Of a stretch of DNA of 26,982 nucleotides, positions 8,875 through 18,492 are shown in pieces; the first letter of the stretch is position 1, and each line of letters opens with the position of its first letter. The stretch comes from Reclinomonas americana ATCC 50394. Taxonomy: Eukaryota > Jakobida > Jakobea > Jakobida. The stretch lies in NCBI GenBank assembly GCA_048213135.1, contig PS015287.1:76470-103451 (forward strand), given 5' to 3'. The notes beneath the pieces are model-generated. The model did no database searches. It saw only the letters and a program-made list of their open reading frames with translations, and had not been told where the DNA came from. Made by a program: the position numbers and the translations under genes.

Positions 8875-10295
8875 AGACGCTCATTGTGCTCACTTCAGCG
8901 CATTGTGTGTCTCTCTCTCACATACACACCTCTTCCCCTTCTCACTCACTCTCTCGCCCTCTCTGGGAGGAGTGTGAGAGTGTGTTTTGTGAGTGCTTCT
9001 CATCATCGCATGTGTATGTCTGTGTAAGTGCGTGTGAGAGAGAGAGACACGCACACACACTTACAAACCTCACACCCTTGCTCTTGCATGCACTTTCCTT
9101 TCATTCTGTGTGCTGTGCGTTGTGTGAGACAGAGAGCGTGAGAAAGACAGAGAGAAGAACAGAGACAGTTTGTAATAGCTGCACGTGCATGTGCTTCTTA
9201 TGCTCACTGGGCGCCCCGCCTCTGAGAGAGACACATACACGCACTTGCAAACCTCACACCCTTGCTCTTGCATGCACTCTCCTTTCATTCTGTGTGCTGT
9301 GCGCTGTGTGAGAAAGACAGAGAGAAGAACAGAGACAGTTTGTAATAGCTGCACGTGCATGTGCTTCTTTTGCTCACTGGTGCGCCCGCCTCCACAGAGC
9401 GTTTGGTTGGAACAAGCGCGATCGACATGGAAAGGTGTGTGTGTCTGGATTTAGTCCCCTTCTCTTGCTGCGACATGTGTGACTCACACTGTGTGTAGCC
9501 GACGGCCACTGGCTGCACGTCGGTGTTTGTCGATGTGGAGACTGTGGAGTGGCTGCCGGAGCAGATTACGGGCGTTGCTGGCAAGATCTGCTGTCCAAAG
9601 GTGTGCTTGCAAGTTGTCCTCTCACTCTCTCTCTCTCTCATCCTCTTCTTCTTGTTCTTCTTCCGCTTCACAGTCGTCTTCTCCTTCATCTTCATAGTCG
9701 TCTTCTCCTTCTTGTTCTTCTTCCCCTCCCTCCTCCTCNNNNNNNNNNNNNNNNNNNNNNNNNNNNNNNNNNNNNNNNNNNNNNNNNNNNNNNNNNNNNN
9801 NNNNNNNNNNNNNNNNNNNNNNNNNNNNNNNNNNNNNNNNNNNNNNNNNNNNNNNNNNNNNNNNNNNNNNNNNNNNNNNNNNNNNNNNNNNNNNNNNNNN
9901 NNNNNNNNNNNNNNNNNNNNNNNNNNNNNNNNNNNNNNNNNNNNNNNNNNNNNNNNNNNNNNNNNNNNNNNNNNNNNNNNNNNNNNNNNNNNNNNNNNNN
10001 NNNNNNNNNNNNNNNNNNNNNNNNNNNNNNNNNNNNNNNNNNNNNNNNNNNNNNNNNNNNNNNNNNNCCCTCCTCCTCCTCCTCCCCTCCTCCTCCTCCT
10101 CCCCCTCCTCCTCCTCCTCTTCTTTCTTTCATTCTGTCTCCCTCTCTCTCCTTTCGCCCTCCTCACTTCTCCCTCCTGCAGTGCGAAGCCCGCATCGGCC
10201 ACTACAACCTCGCCGGCGACCAGTGCTCATGCGGTCGATGGATTGCGCCGGCGTACCAGATTGGCGCCAGCCGCGTGGACAAGGAGAGAACATGA
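8589..10295 (+). CDS. Yvh1/DUSP12-type zinc-binding domain protein lacking the phosphatase domain
   Basis: Exons 8589..8767, 9398..9434, 9499..9600 and 10182..10295 give 143 aa. After an acidic N-terminus (EEQEEQEE near 20-27) come FRCRMC (Cys34, Cys37), GCTSVFVDVETVEW (Cys78), KICCPKCEARIG (Cys103, 104, 107) and DQCSCGRWIAPAYQI (Cys121, Cys123). This is the order and spacing of the C-terminal zinc domain of DUSP12/Yvh1. No HCxxGxxR phosphatase motif precedes it, and the upstream neighbour begins on the other strand, so a missing catalytic exon is unlikely. The 37-nt exon restores phase between exon 1 (GTTGCGTG donor at 8768) and exon 3 and adds the expected FGWNKRDRH segment. In yeast the Yvh1 zinc domain is known to support 60S ribosome maturation without phosphatase activity; a similar role here is inference. 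Confidence 0.82.
9046..9395. repeat. ~170-184-bp tandem duplication in intron 1 of the Yvh1-like gene
   Basis: A segment running from ACACGCAC through CCTTGCTCTTGCATGCACT and TTTGTAATAGCTGCACGTGC to CGCCTC occurs twice, at about 9046-9220 and 9230-9395. The copies are nearly identical apart from a short deletion of GAGACAGAGAGCGT-type sequence in the second. GT and CT microsatellites precede it (8845-8871). Confidence 0.85.
9739..10067. other. Assembly gap (329 N)
   Basis: It lies inside intron 3 of the Yvh1-like gene, flanked on both sides by TCC repeats (about 9620-9738 and 10068-10125). Confidence 1.
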
Positions 10296-10368
10296 GAGAG
10301 AGCTCGTCGACCACTCGTAATGCATGATAGCCTTTGCCGTGTTTACCGCCCTCCTCTTCTTCTTGTCT

Positions 10369-12731
10369 CTAAACCAATGGCGAGCAGAAAATGTCGGTCA
10401 GCGTGCCCTCGGTGGCCGCGTAGACCGAGTGCTGGCACATTTCCGGCGTGGCGAACTCCATAATGTAGGTACATGTCGACGGCTCGTTGAGGTCGACCAG
10501 TTTGGGTTCGCCGGTGGCGCCGCAAGTGAACCTGGAATAGGGGAAAGGGTGGTGAGAGAAGAGAGGGAGAGGAGGAGAGAGAGAGAGTGAGAGAGAGGGA
10601 GGAGAGAGAGAGAGGAGAGAGATGAGAGAGCGGGAGGAGAGAGATGAGAGAGCGGGAGGAGAGAGATGAGAGAGCGGGAGGAGAGAGATGAGAGAGCGGG
10701 AGGAGAGAGATGAGAGAGAGAGACAAGAGAGAGAGAGAGAGACAAGAGAGAGAGAGAGAGAAGAGAGAGGGAGAGAGAGAGAAGAGAGAGAGAGAGTGTG
10801 TGTGTGAGAGAGAGGGGGAGGTGAGCAAAGAGAGAAGGATACTGGCGAAGAAGAGCGTGTGCGAGGACACCCATCGAGTACGACACGTCAAGAGCACCAG
10901 TCTCGCCCGCGACAGAGAGATAGATGAAAAGATGAGAGAGCAACGACGCGCTGGATTCGGCACAAAGTACTGCAAGCTGACGTTCTCGCAAGAACAGTGT
11001 GAACCTCACTCGCGACGGAAAAGAGACGCACGGGAGAAGAAGAAACGATGATGCGGTGGACTTACACAGAACCGCGAGGTGCAAGAAAGTTCTCGCAAGA
11101 ACAGTGTGAACCCAGTGACAGAAAGAACGATGCAAGGAATGCAATGAATGAATGAACCGACGACACGAACTCATAAAGCAACAAAGAAAATCTCTCGCGA
11201 CAAAAAGAGCGACGCAAGGGAGAGAATGAGCCGACGATGCGCTTGACTTGCGCGAACAACTACAACAGGAGAGGAAGAGTCAACGAGCACACACATAAAC
11301 ACACCGCAATGCCAACATTGTGACTCTCACTCGCGACAGAAAGAGTAATTCAAGGAAGAGAGAAAACCGACACGTCGGGCTCACAACGCGACGTGCAAGG
11401 ACACGAACTCACGCCACAATATTGCGAATCCCACTCGCAACAAAAAGAGCTCTACAAGGAAGGAGGGATATAGCGCATCGCTTTTCGCACGACGCGTGAA
11501 CACACACAAACACGTAACGACATGCGTTCTCACAAAGACGCGACAGAAAGAGCGATGCAAAGAAAGAATGAATGGATGCATACTCACAAGACGTTGGTGG
11601 AGCGCGAGATCGTTTGCAAGTCGCACGGAGAGCCGCTATTCAGCCAGTGCGAGAGTTGTTGCTGTGTGACAAAAGTAAGTCAGAACAAGAAACATGATCG
11701 ACTGGCGCGCCATCTCTAGGCACCTGTGGATCCGCCTCCGAGTGCGCGGTGGTGCCCTCCGCTGGCCGGCCGTCGCGTGACCTGTCGTTGAACTTGCCGA
11801 GGTCGAACTCGGCGGTGATGCCATCGAGACCTGGGAGAGAATGAGAAGAAGCTTCTTCAGCACTCTACCCGACACCGTCACTCACCACTCTCGGTGTGGA
11901 ACTGGCGGGCGCGAACTTGGTGGCAGTACTCGAATGTCCACCAGCCAGTCACCTTGACAGTGAGGGAACTCGTCAGCGAATGCCAACTGCGTCGATGGAA
12001 GGGGATGCACGCAACAATGTAGTAGCACATGCCACGGTATTTGGTCAGCAGGCGCTCGGCCTCGGCGAGGTGCTTCTCTCGTAGCCGTGCTGCGGGGAGG
12101 TGGGAAGGGAGGGAGGGCATGGGGCATGGGAATTCTTGCAGCAAACAGTGCACACATTCTGTCTCCATACGCATCAAATCTCTCCTCCCTCGCCTTTCTC
12201 CCTCTCAACAGAAAAGAAGACTCTGATCGGATTCACTCGTGAACCCGTGAGCTCCCATCTCCGTAGTCAGGCAGTCTACATATCACAGGCACCAGCACGC
12301 TCACGCTCATTACACCCAGATGACAAAGAACGAGGACGCGACTGACAGTATTATCTCTGGCGTCCTCACACACTGCAAGCGCTCGCGAATGTGCACCACA
12401 AGGCTCCAGTTCTCTTACATCAACTGACAAAGAACGAGGAGGCGACTGCCGAACACGATCCTGCCTCTCAAGAACTCACAGCACGAATAATTCGAGAGCG
12501 CACCACAAGGCTTCAGTTCTCCCGCTGATTACACCCAGATGACAAAGAACGAGGATGCGACTGCTCACTCTGTCTGTCTCTCGGGTCCTACAGTACGAAT
12601 GCTTTCGAGAGCACAGGACAAGGTCCCTTGTTTTACCGAGCAAAAAAACATGACAACACTCGAGCAAGAGGACTCAAGACCATGACTCACGTCCCCGACT
12701 CCTCTGCATTGTCCAGCAATGTTTTTCTTTT

Positions 12732-12769
<38 letters not shown>

Positions 12770-13334
12770 CAATTCTGTCGTTAAATGCAGTCACTCCTTC
12801 TCTCACAACGACAACGATGCAGCTGCTTTCGCGCATCGAAAGAGAACGCCCCTTTCCCTTCCCTCCTCTCCACCCCACTCACCCGCCACCGCCTCGTCAC
12901 TCATATCCATGTCCTCTCCGTTCCCCGCCGCCGACAGCCCGCTCGGCACGTCCGTCTCCTCCTCGTGTCGCGGCACTCGACACACGTAGCGTGCGTTGTT
13001 TGCCGCGGCGTCGGTCACGTACTGCAAATGGGGAGAAGGACGGAGTGAGAGACAGGGGGAAGGGAGGGAGATGGGAGGGAGATGGGAGAGGGGAGTGAAG
13101 GGAGAGAGGGGGGTGAAGGAGGGCGCGCGAGAGTGAGAGCGGGAGAGAGGGAGAGAGAATGTGTATGCGGGAGTCAGAGAGCCAACTTGAGAGAGGAAGC
13201 GAGTGAGAGATAGAGCGCGTGAGAGAGAGAGAGAGGAGGAGGAGGAGGAGGAGGAGGAGGAGGAGGAGGAGGAGGAGGAGGAGGAGGAGGAGGAGGAGGA
13301 GGAGGAGGAGGAGGAGGAGGAGGAGGAGGAGGAG

Positions 13335-13369
<35 letters not shown>

Positions 13370-14169
13370 GAGTAGTAGGAAGGAAGGTAGGGTAGGAGGT
13401 AGGGACGGGAACGGGAAGGGAAAGGGACGGACGGGAAGGGGAAGGGAACGGGGAACGGGGTAAACGGTNNNNNNNNNNNNNNNNNNNNNNNNNNNNNNNN
13501 NNNNNNNNNNNNNNNNNNNNNNNNNNNNNNNNNNNNNNNNNNNNNNNNNNNNNNNNNNNNNNNNNNNNNNNNNNNNNNNNNNNNNNNNNNNNNNNNNNNN
13601 NNNNNNNNNNNNNNNNNNNNNNNNNNNNNNNNNNNNNNNNNNNNNNNNNNNNNNNNNNNNNNNNNNNNNNNNNNNNNNNNNNNNNNNNNNNNNNNNNNNN
13701 NNNNNNNNNNGGAGGAGGAGGAGGAGGAGGAGGAGGAGGAGGGAGAGAGCGAGAGAGAGATAGAGGATGTGAAAGAGGTGGATGGAGGCGAGGAAGGAGC
13801 AGGGAGAGGAGGGACGGATAATATGAGGGAGGGCAAAGGCTAATGGTGGCGTGTGCGTGAGGGGAAGGGTGCATGTAAGGATAAAGAGAGATGACCAACA
13901 TGAAGGAAACGAGTGCCAACAGAGAGCACTTCTGAGGAACGAGCACGGACATGGACGACTGAGGGAGTGATGAACGAAATTGAGCGACAACACGTGTCAC
14001 TCCAACTGATGCATGCAACTCTTCTGAGTGAGTGGGAAGGAGGAAAGGAAAGGAAGGAGGGAAGGCAGGAGAGAGGGGAGAACTGAGGGAAGGCGTGGAG
14101 AGAGATAGTTTTCATGACGTTTTCCCTAGTCATCATCAACATACACTCGGACGAGTCAATGTGTGACCC

Positions 14170-14242
<73 letters not shown>

Positions 14243-14620
14243 AGAGTAGTGTGTGTGTGTGTGTGTGTCGTCGTCGTNNNNNNNNNNNNNNNNNNNNNNN
14301 NNNNNNNNNNNNNNNNNNNNNNNNNNNNNNNNNNNNNNNNNNNNNNNNNNNNNNNNNNNNNNNNNNNNNNNNNNNNNNNNNNNNNNNNNNNNNNNNNNNN
14401 NNNNNNNNNNNNNNNNNNNNNNNNNNNNNNNNNNNNNNNNNNNNNNNNNNNNNNNNNNNNNNNNNNNNNNNNNNNNNNNNNNNNNNNNNNNNNNNNNNNN
14501 NNNNNNNNNNNNNNNNNNNNNNNNNNNNNNNNNNNNNNNNNNNNNNNNNNNNNNNNNNNNNNNNNNNNNNNNNNNNNNNNNNNNNNNNNNNNNNNNNNNN
14601 NNNNNNNNNNNNNNNNNNNN

Positions 14621-14667
<47 letters not shown>

Positions 14668-15007
14668 TGTGCACAGTTTGCCTCGTGTCTCTCTCTCTCT
14701 CTCACTCTCTCTCTCCCTCTCCTCTCCTCCCTCCCTCTCTCTCCCCCTTCCCTCCCCACCAACGCACATGATAATAATGCGTCTGGTCCTTCGCCGCCTC
14801 CTCCGCCAACTTGCCCTCATCAGCGTGCGCCCACTCCTGCTTGGCGCCGAGAATCATGTACTTGAATGAGGGGCGCGAGAAGCGCGAAAGCATCGCGCGT
14901 GTCTGTTGTGCGGCCGCCGCCTCTGCACTCATGGTGTGCACCAAGAGAAGCGCAACGAGGAGGAGCAGTGGGAGGAGGAGAACGAGGCAAGGGCGAGATG
15001 CTCTCAT
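10369..15007 (-). CDS. OS-9/erlectin-type ER lectin with MRH domain
   Basis: Exons 15007..14768, 13021..12883, 12089..12016, 11952..11886, 11830..11724, 11661..11588 and 10531..10369 give 287 aa; keeping a 63-nt in-frame intron (12015..11953) gives 308. The N-terminus is MRASRPC followed by a Leu-rich core, a clear signal peptide. The MRH domain runs from about Cys148: CYYI joined to VTGWWTFEYCHQ, then SPCDL, the Arg of TISRS, FTCGATGE, and NEPSTCTY...ATPEMC. Double Trp, Gln, Arg, Glu and Tyr, the mannose-binding residues known from OS-9, are all present. OS-9 lectins sort misfolded glycoproteins to ER-associated degradation. Splicing out the 63 nt restores the usual six residues between Cys and WW. 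At about 290 aa it is much shorter than animal OS-9 and has no HDEL-type ending. It converges on the Yvh1-like gene, with 73 bp between stop codons. Confidence 0.87.
10560..10810. repeat. GA-rich microsatellite with five 22-bp units
   Basis: A unit beginning GAGAGATGAGAGAGCGGGAG is repeated about five times at 10617-10720 and grades into GA and GACAAGA repeats. It lies in the last intron of the OS-9 gene near its acceptor, and is pyrimidine-rich on the coding strand. Confidence 0.85.
10975..11570. repeat. Degenerate ~90-130-bp intronic minisatellite in the OS-9 gene
   Basis: Six copies of a core like CTCGCGACAGAAAGAGCGA followed by TGCAAGG appear near 11015, 11115, 11190, 11330, 11430 and 11535. 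Most are followed by CCGACGA and CACGAACTC words. TTCTCGCAAGAACAGTGTGA also occurs twice (about 10983 and 11091). The array fills most of the last OS-9 intron (11587..10532). Confidence 0.75.
12308..12570. repeat. Three ~110-bp tandem repeats in OS-9 intron 2
   Basis: TGACAAAGAACGAGGA followed by a GCGACTG word starts at 12321, 12425 and 12540. Each copy is preceded by a TACACCCAGA or TACATCAAC word and followed by a diverged arm containing CACCACAAGGCT. Confidence 0.8.
13469..13710. other. Assembly gap (242 N)
   Basis: Flanked by an ACGGGAAGGG/ACGGGG block on the left and GGA repeats on the right, inside OS-9 intron 1. Confidence 1.
14278..14620. other. Assembly gap (343 N)
   Basis: Flanked by GT repeats ending in TCGTCGTCGT and by GA repeats, inside OS-9 intron 1. 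Confidence 1.
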
Positions 15008-15248
15008 GACAAGAGGGAAGGCGAAGGAGGACACAGCGAGGACGAAATTGGTGCGCGTTGACGGAGCCTGTGTGCTGATCACCACCACCACCAGGCGGGC
15101 GAGACACGGTTGAACCTCTTGCGGAACACCAATAACACGCTTCGACGCGTACGTCTTGTTCTCGCAATGTACAGTGCATTCCCGTTCGAGTTCTCCGGTA
15201 TTTGTCACTCTCACCAACACCACGGCATGGTCTCTTTTGTGATTACCG

Positions 15249-15500
15249 ATGACGACGCTTCCGCTGTTTTGCTTGCTTCTCGGATCCGGACCCGGCTTTG
15301 CTTCGTTGGACCTTCCCGAATTCGATGTGCCGTGTTACGATCGCAGAAAACGCTATGCGTCTTATGCAAGTGCGTCAAATCCACTGGTCAACCACGCTTA
15401 TGCGATGAAGATCGCAGTTCTCGACTTGTTCGGAGCTCCGAGAGCGAACAGGCACACACGAGGAACCTGCTGCTGCCTCAAGATTGGTGTTTTGCGTGGC
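15249..15500 (+). CDS. Possible ORF cut by an assembly gap
   Basis: An open frame starts at 15249 with MTTLPLFCLLLGSGPGFAS, which could be a short signal peptide, and continues for 84 codons until the gap at 15501. It is followed by DLPEFDVPCYDRRKR and Cys-rich TCCCLKI. I recognise no family, and no splice or downstream support can be checked because the continuation is missing. It may equally be chance openness upstream of the tandem paralogues. Confidence 0.2.
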
Positions 15501-15975
15501 NNNNNNNNNNNNNNNNNNNNNNNNNNNNNNNNNNNNNNNNNNNNNNNNNNNNNNNNNNNNNNNNNNNNNNNNNNNNNNNNNNNNNNNNNNNNNNNNNNNN
15601 NNNNNNNNNNNNNNNNNNNNNNNNNNNNNNNNNNNNNNNNNNNNNNNNNNNNNNNNNNNNNNNNNNNNNNNNNNNNNNNNNNNNNNNNNNNNNNNNNNNN
15701 NNNNNNNNNNNNNNNNNNNNNNNNNNNNNNNNNNNNNNNNNNNNNNNNNNNNNNNNNNNNNNNNNNNNNNNNNNNNNNNNNNNNNNNNNNNNNNNNNNNN
15801 NNNNNNNNNNNNNNNNNNNNNNNNNNNNNNNNNNNNNNNNNNNNNNNNNNNNNNNNNNNNNNNNNNNNNNNNNNNNNNNNNNNATTAATAGATCGCAGTT
15901 CTCGACTTGTTCGGAGCTCCGAGAGCGAACACACACACACACATGGAACCTGCTGCTGCCTCAAGATTGGTGTTT
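15410..15975. repeat. ~85-bp direct repeat on both sides of a gap
   Basis: Both copies read GATCGCAGTTCTCGACTTGT, then the palindrome TCGGAGCTCCGA, then AGAGCGAAC, an ACAC run of different length, and GAACCTGCTGCTGCC followed by TCAAGATTGGTGTTT. The spacing is 481 bp including the N run. Copy 1 is 15410-15495 and copy 2 is 15891-15975. Confidence 0.9.
15501..15883. other. Assembly gap (383 N)
   Basis: The two edges carry the same ~85-bp segment (15410-15495 and 15891-15975), so the gap may hold a tandem repeat or be an assembly overlap. Confidence 1.
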
Positions 15976-16280
15976 GTGTTGATGTTTTGGATGCGGTTGA
16001 ACTTGGTCATCAAGACAGCTGTTGCTTGTTCGTTGGTGGTGCTTGTTGCACATATTGCATTTCAGTATTTTGCTTGTTCGTACAATCAATTCAATTCCAT
16101 GCGCCTTGCCGACAAGTGCAGGCAATCCGCACACTCGCGTGAGAAGCTGCAGCACCTTTGTTTTTGTTTTGCTTGTTTGTTTGTTGGTGGAGTGAATTGT
16201 TGTTGTTTGTTCGCACCCAATCACAACAGGAAATTACATGAGCTAGCCCTCATCCATCTCTCTCCATTTGTCCGCACGCC
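15976..16280. promoter_or_regulatory. Upstream region of the first Cys-rich paralogue
   Basis: A T/G-rich region with two copies of a TTGCTTG...TTGGTGG word (about 16019-16036 and 16170-16188). No ORF is supported. The start codon at 16281 is preceded by a CT-rich leader. Confidence 0.35.
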
Positions 16281-17045
16281 ATGGCCACCCACGACCCACA
16301 ACCACACCCACAGGCGGTACCCATGGGAACAGCCGCCGCCGCGCCTCAGGGTCCACCGTCAATGTCCTCCAAGAATGGATCGGTGGGGCCAGCGGCTGCA
16401 CCGCCACCACAACAGCTGCAGCAGGCGCCGCCAATGGTGTATGGCGCGGTCATGCCGCCTCCGGGCATGTACGCACCCCCTGCCGCAGCCGCTAGCCCAA
16501 CTGCAGCTGGGTATCCACCGGTACCACATCAGCAGTACGCGTACCCGCCTCCGGGAACCGTGGCCATGATGCCACCGGGGTACGCGCCACAGCAGTACCC
16601 TCCTCCACCTGTTCCTGGCTATCCACCGGGATACGCGTACCCGCCAATGCCGTACCCTCCTGGTGTAGCGGTGCCGATGCAGCCGATGGGCTACCCAGCC
16701 ACTGCGCCGCCGCAGCCACACTCGAGTGGTGGTGCTGGCGGCGCCGATCCAGTGCTGATGGCTATGATGATCAACGCGCAGAACCAACAGAACGCGCAGT
16801 ACGCCATGATGATGGCCGCGCAGCAGCAGCCAGCAGCACCGGCAGCCGCACCCATTGTCATCAGCAACAATAACAACAACAACAATAACAACAACAATGG
16901 TGATGGAGGAGGGGTCACGAGACGACGAGGCGTGAATCACTGCGGCCACTGTGTTACGTTCCTCTTTGTGCCTGGGTGGATCATTTGCTGGCTGTCGGCA
17001 TGCTGCACCGGCCAGCCTGACTGCCAGGACTGCTTCTGTCGTTGA
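16281..17045 (+). CDS. Pro/Tyr-rich protein with poly-Asn tract and Cys/Trp-rich C-terminal tail (paralogue 1)
   Basis: A single 254-codon frame. Residues 1-140 are Pro/Ala/Tyr-rich with YPPP and GYPP words; ADPVLMAMMINAQNQQ and YAMMMAAQQQ form a Met/Gln module near 155-182. A run of 11 Asn follows at about 195-206. The C-terminal tail begins NHCGHCVTFLFVPGWIICWL and ends in Cys-rich CCTGQPDCQDCFCR. The hydrophobic Trp/Cys segment could insert in a membrane and be palmitoylated. The layout (XYPPX-rich region plus short Cys-rich membrane tail) is like CYSTM and BRI3 proteins, but I cannot show homology. Two tandem paralogues follow on the same strand. Codon 1 is the first ATG after a CT-rich leader. 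The function is unknown. Confidence 0.85.
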   Translation: MATHDPQPHPQAVPMGTAAAAPQGPPSMSSKNGSVGPAAAPPPQQLQQAPPMVYGAVMPPPGMYAPPAAAASPTAAGYPPVPHQQYAYPPPGTVAMMPPGYAPQQYPPPPVPGYPPGYAYPPMPYPPGVAVPMQPMGYPATAPPQPHSSGGAGGADPVLMAMMINAQNQQNAQYAMMMAAQQQPAAPAAAPIVISNNNNNNNNNNNGDGGGVTRRRGVNHCGHCVTFLFVPGWIICWLSACCTGQPDCQDCFCR

Positions 17046-17082
17046 GAGAGAGAGAGAGAGAGTTTGAGAGGGAGGCGTTTTG

Positions 17083-17116
17083 CTGTCAATACGTATACGT
17101 TGTCCGCCAATATAGC
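17083..17116 (+). promoter_or_regulatory. Conserved 3'-flank motif GTCCGCCAATATA (copy 1)
   Basis: GTCAATACGT, then TTGTCCGCCAATATAG, lies 40-70 nt past the stop codon. The same element follows the other two paralogues at 18125-18150 and 19097-19121. Confidence 0.65.
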
Positions 17117-17403
17117 CGATTGTTAACACTGTTGTTTGTTGGTGGAGATGGCGAGGTGTTTTGCTACCGCATGTGCATGTTCTCCCGTGGCATGCAGCGA
17201 GGTGCAGGTGTCTCTCAGGCTGAGAAAGCCAAGATATCGATAACAATCGGAGAAATTCAGGCCGCTGCGCAGTGCGCTGCGAACATGCGTTGCAACAGTC
17301 TCCGTCTCTCTGTGCGCTTTCCTCCAGCGTCGACGTAACACGGCGATGTACCCTCTCACTCTGCTGCAGGAACCGTGACTGAGAGGGGGCCGGGTGCGTG
17401 TAC

Positions 17404-18069
17404 ATGACTGAAGAAGTACAAGTCAATTGTGAATATGTTCTGTCCATTTCGTGTTTTTCCTGCCTTCTTCTTTTTGCAGCGCGTCCGTGGAGTGCAAAGA
17501 GAATGCTGCAGTGCCCAGTCTGCGAGGAACTCGTCCCGGAGGCTAGTTTCGACTACCACGTGGATGCGTGCTTGGCGAATCCGCCTCTGCATGTACAACA
17601 ACAACAAGCACCACTCCCGCTTCCCAGCTACCCACCACCACCAGCTGCGGCGCCGGCAACAGGATACGCGTACCAGCCGGCGCCAATGCCGTACGCACCT
17701 GGCGCAGCGGTGCCGATGCAGCCGATGGGCTACCCGCCCCAGCCACACTCGAGTGGTGGCGCTGGCGGCGCCGATCCAGTGCTGATGGCCATGATGATCA
17801 ATGCGCAAAACCAACAGAACGCACAGTACGCCATGATGATGGCCGCGCAGCAGCAGCCAGCAGCACCAGCAGCCGCACCCGTTGTGATCAACAACAACAA
17901 CAACAACAACAATAACAACAACAACGCCGGATACAGTGGCGGCCGCCGACGAGGTGTGAACCACTGCGGCCACTGTGTTACGTTCCTCTTTGTGCCTGGG
18001 TGGATTATTTGCTGGCTTTGCGCCTGCTGCACGGGTCAGCCTGACTGCCAGGACTGCTGCTGTCGGTGA
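17404..18069 (+). CDS. Paralogue 2: UBZ4-like zinc finger fused to the poly-Asn/Cys-rich module
   Basis: Two exons, 17404..17428 and 17480..18069, give 204 aa; the 51-nt intron (GTGAAT...TTTGCAG) keeps the frame if retained. Translation could also begin at the internal ATG at 17503. Residues 19-40 read QCPVCEELVP...DYHVDACL: Cys20, Cys23, His35 and Cys39 match the C-x2-C-x11-H-x3-C spacing of UBZ4/Rad18-type ubiquitin-binding fingers. The Pro/Tyr-rich region is shorter than in paralogue 1. The Met/Gln module, about 12 Asn and the tail ending CQDCCCR follow. From PMQPMGYP onward it is nearly identical to paralogue 1, including the nucleotide sequence, which suggests recent duplication or gene conversion. 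Ubiquitin binding is inferred from spacing only. Confidence 0.82.
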   Translation: MTEEVQVNCEYVLSISCFSCLLLFAARPWSAKRMLQCPVCEELVPEASFDYHVDACLANPPLHVQQQQAPLPLPSYPPPPAAAPATGYAYQPAPMPYAPGAAVPMQPMGYPPQPHSSGGAGGADPVLMAMMINAQNQQNAQYAMMMAAQQQPAAPAAAPVVINNNNNNNNNNNNAGYSGGRRRGVNHCGHCVTFLFVPGWIICWLCACCTGQPDCQDCCCR

Positions 18070-18124
18070 GAGTGTGGGTGGACGAGGCGGAGAGATCTAG
18101 AGAAAGTGGAGGCGCTGCGTTTTG

Positions 18125-18150
18125 TTCAATGCGTTGTCCGCCAATATAAC
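18125..18150 (+). promoter_or_regulatory. Conserved 3'-flank motif (copy 2)
   Basis: TTCAATGCG followed by TTGTCCGCCAATATAAC, 60-80 nt past the stop codon of paralogue 2. Confidence 0.65.
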
Positions 18151-18492
18151 CACAAATGTTGCCGGCTAGGAGTTGCTTTGCCTATCGACGTTGATGCTCA
18201 TCTGTGGCAGGCGGCGAACACTGGAGGCCGTCAAGAGTCTGGCGACCGATTTTGCGATCGGAAATATTAGAAACGGGTCTCTCTCTTGATCTCTCGCTCT
18301 TTCTGGGGGTGCAGTGCCGCAACTCTCCATCCCTCTCATCCCCTCACACTGCACAGCTCCACTGCACGTCTGTGCTGCATCCACAGCTGCTTTGCGTGTC
18401 CGTGGCTCATTCTCGTGCACGAAATTACAGCGTCTAGCCCTGAGCCAGCTCTCGATATTTCATTTTTTATCTTGCAGAGAGTGGAAAGACAC
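18151..18492 (+). promoter_or_regulatory. Intergenic region and leader of paralogue 3
   Basis: No separate gene is seen. A good acceptor (TTTTTTATCTTGCAG, ending 18478) sits 14 nt before the start codon, so paralogue 3 probably has an intron in its 5' leader. Its donor could not be fixed. Confidence 0.4.

Larger units (their letters stand above)
13022..14767 (-). repeat. OS-9 intron 1: GGA, GT and GA microsatellites with two assembly gaps
   Basis: Between a GTGCGT donor (14767) and a TTTGCAG acceptor (ending 13022) lie about 110 bp of GGA repeats (13230-13340), GGGACGGG-type repeats (13390-13468), GT repeats (14172-14270) and GA repeats (14621-14661). The gaps are at 13469-13710 and 14278-14620. 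On the coding strand most of this is pyrimidine-rich. The large ORFs here are runs of single residues. Confidence 0.85.

Noticed and set aside
13203-13463. Poly-Glu ORF
   Set aside because: GGA trinucleotide repeat within an OS-9 intron.
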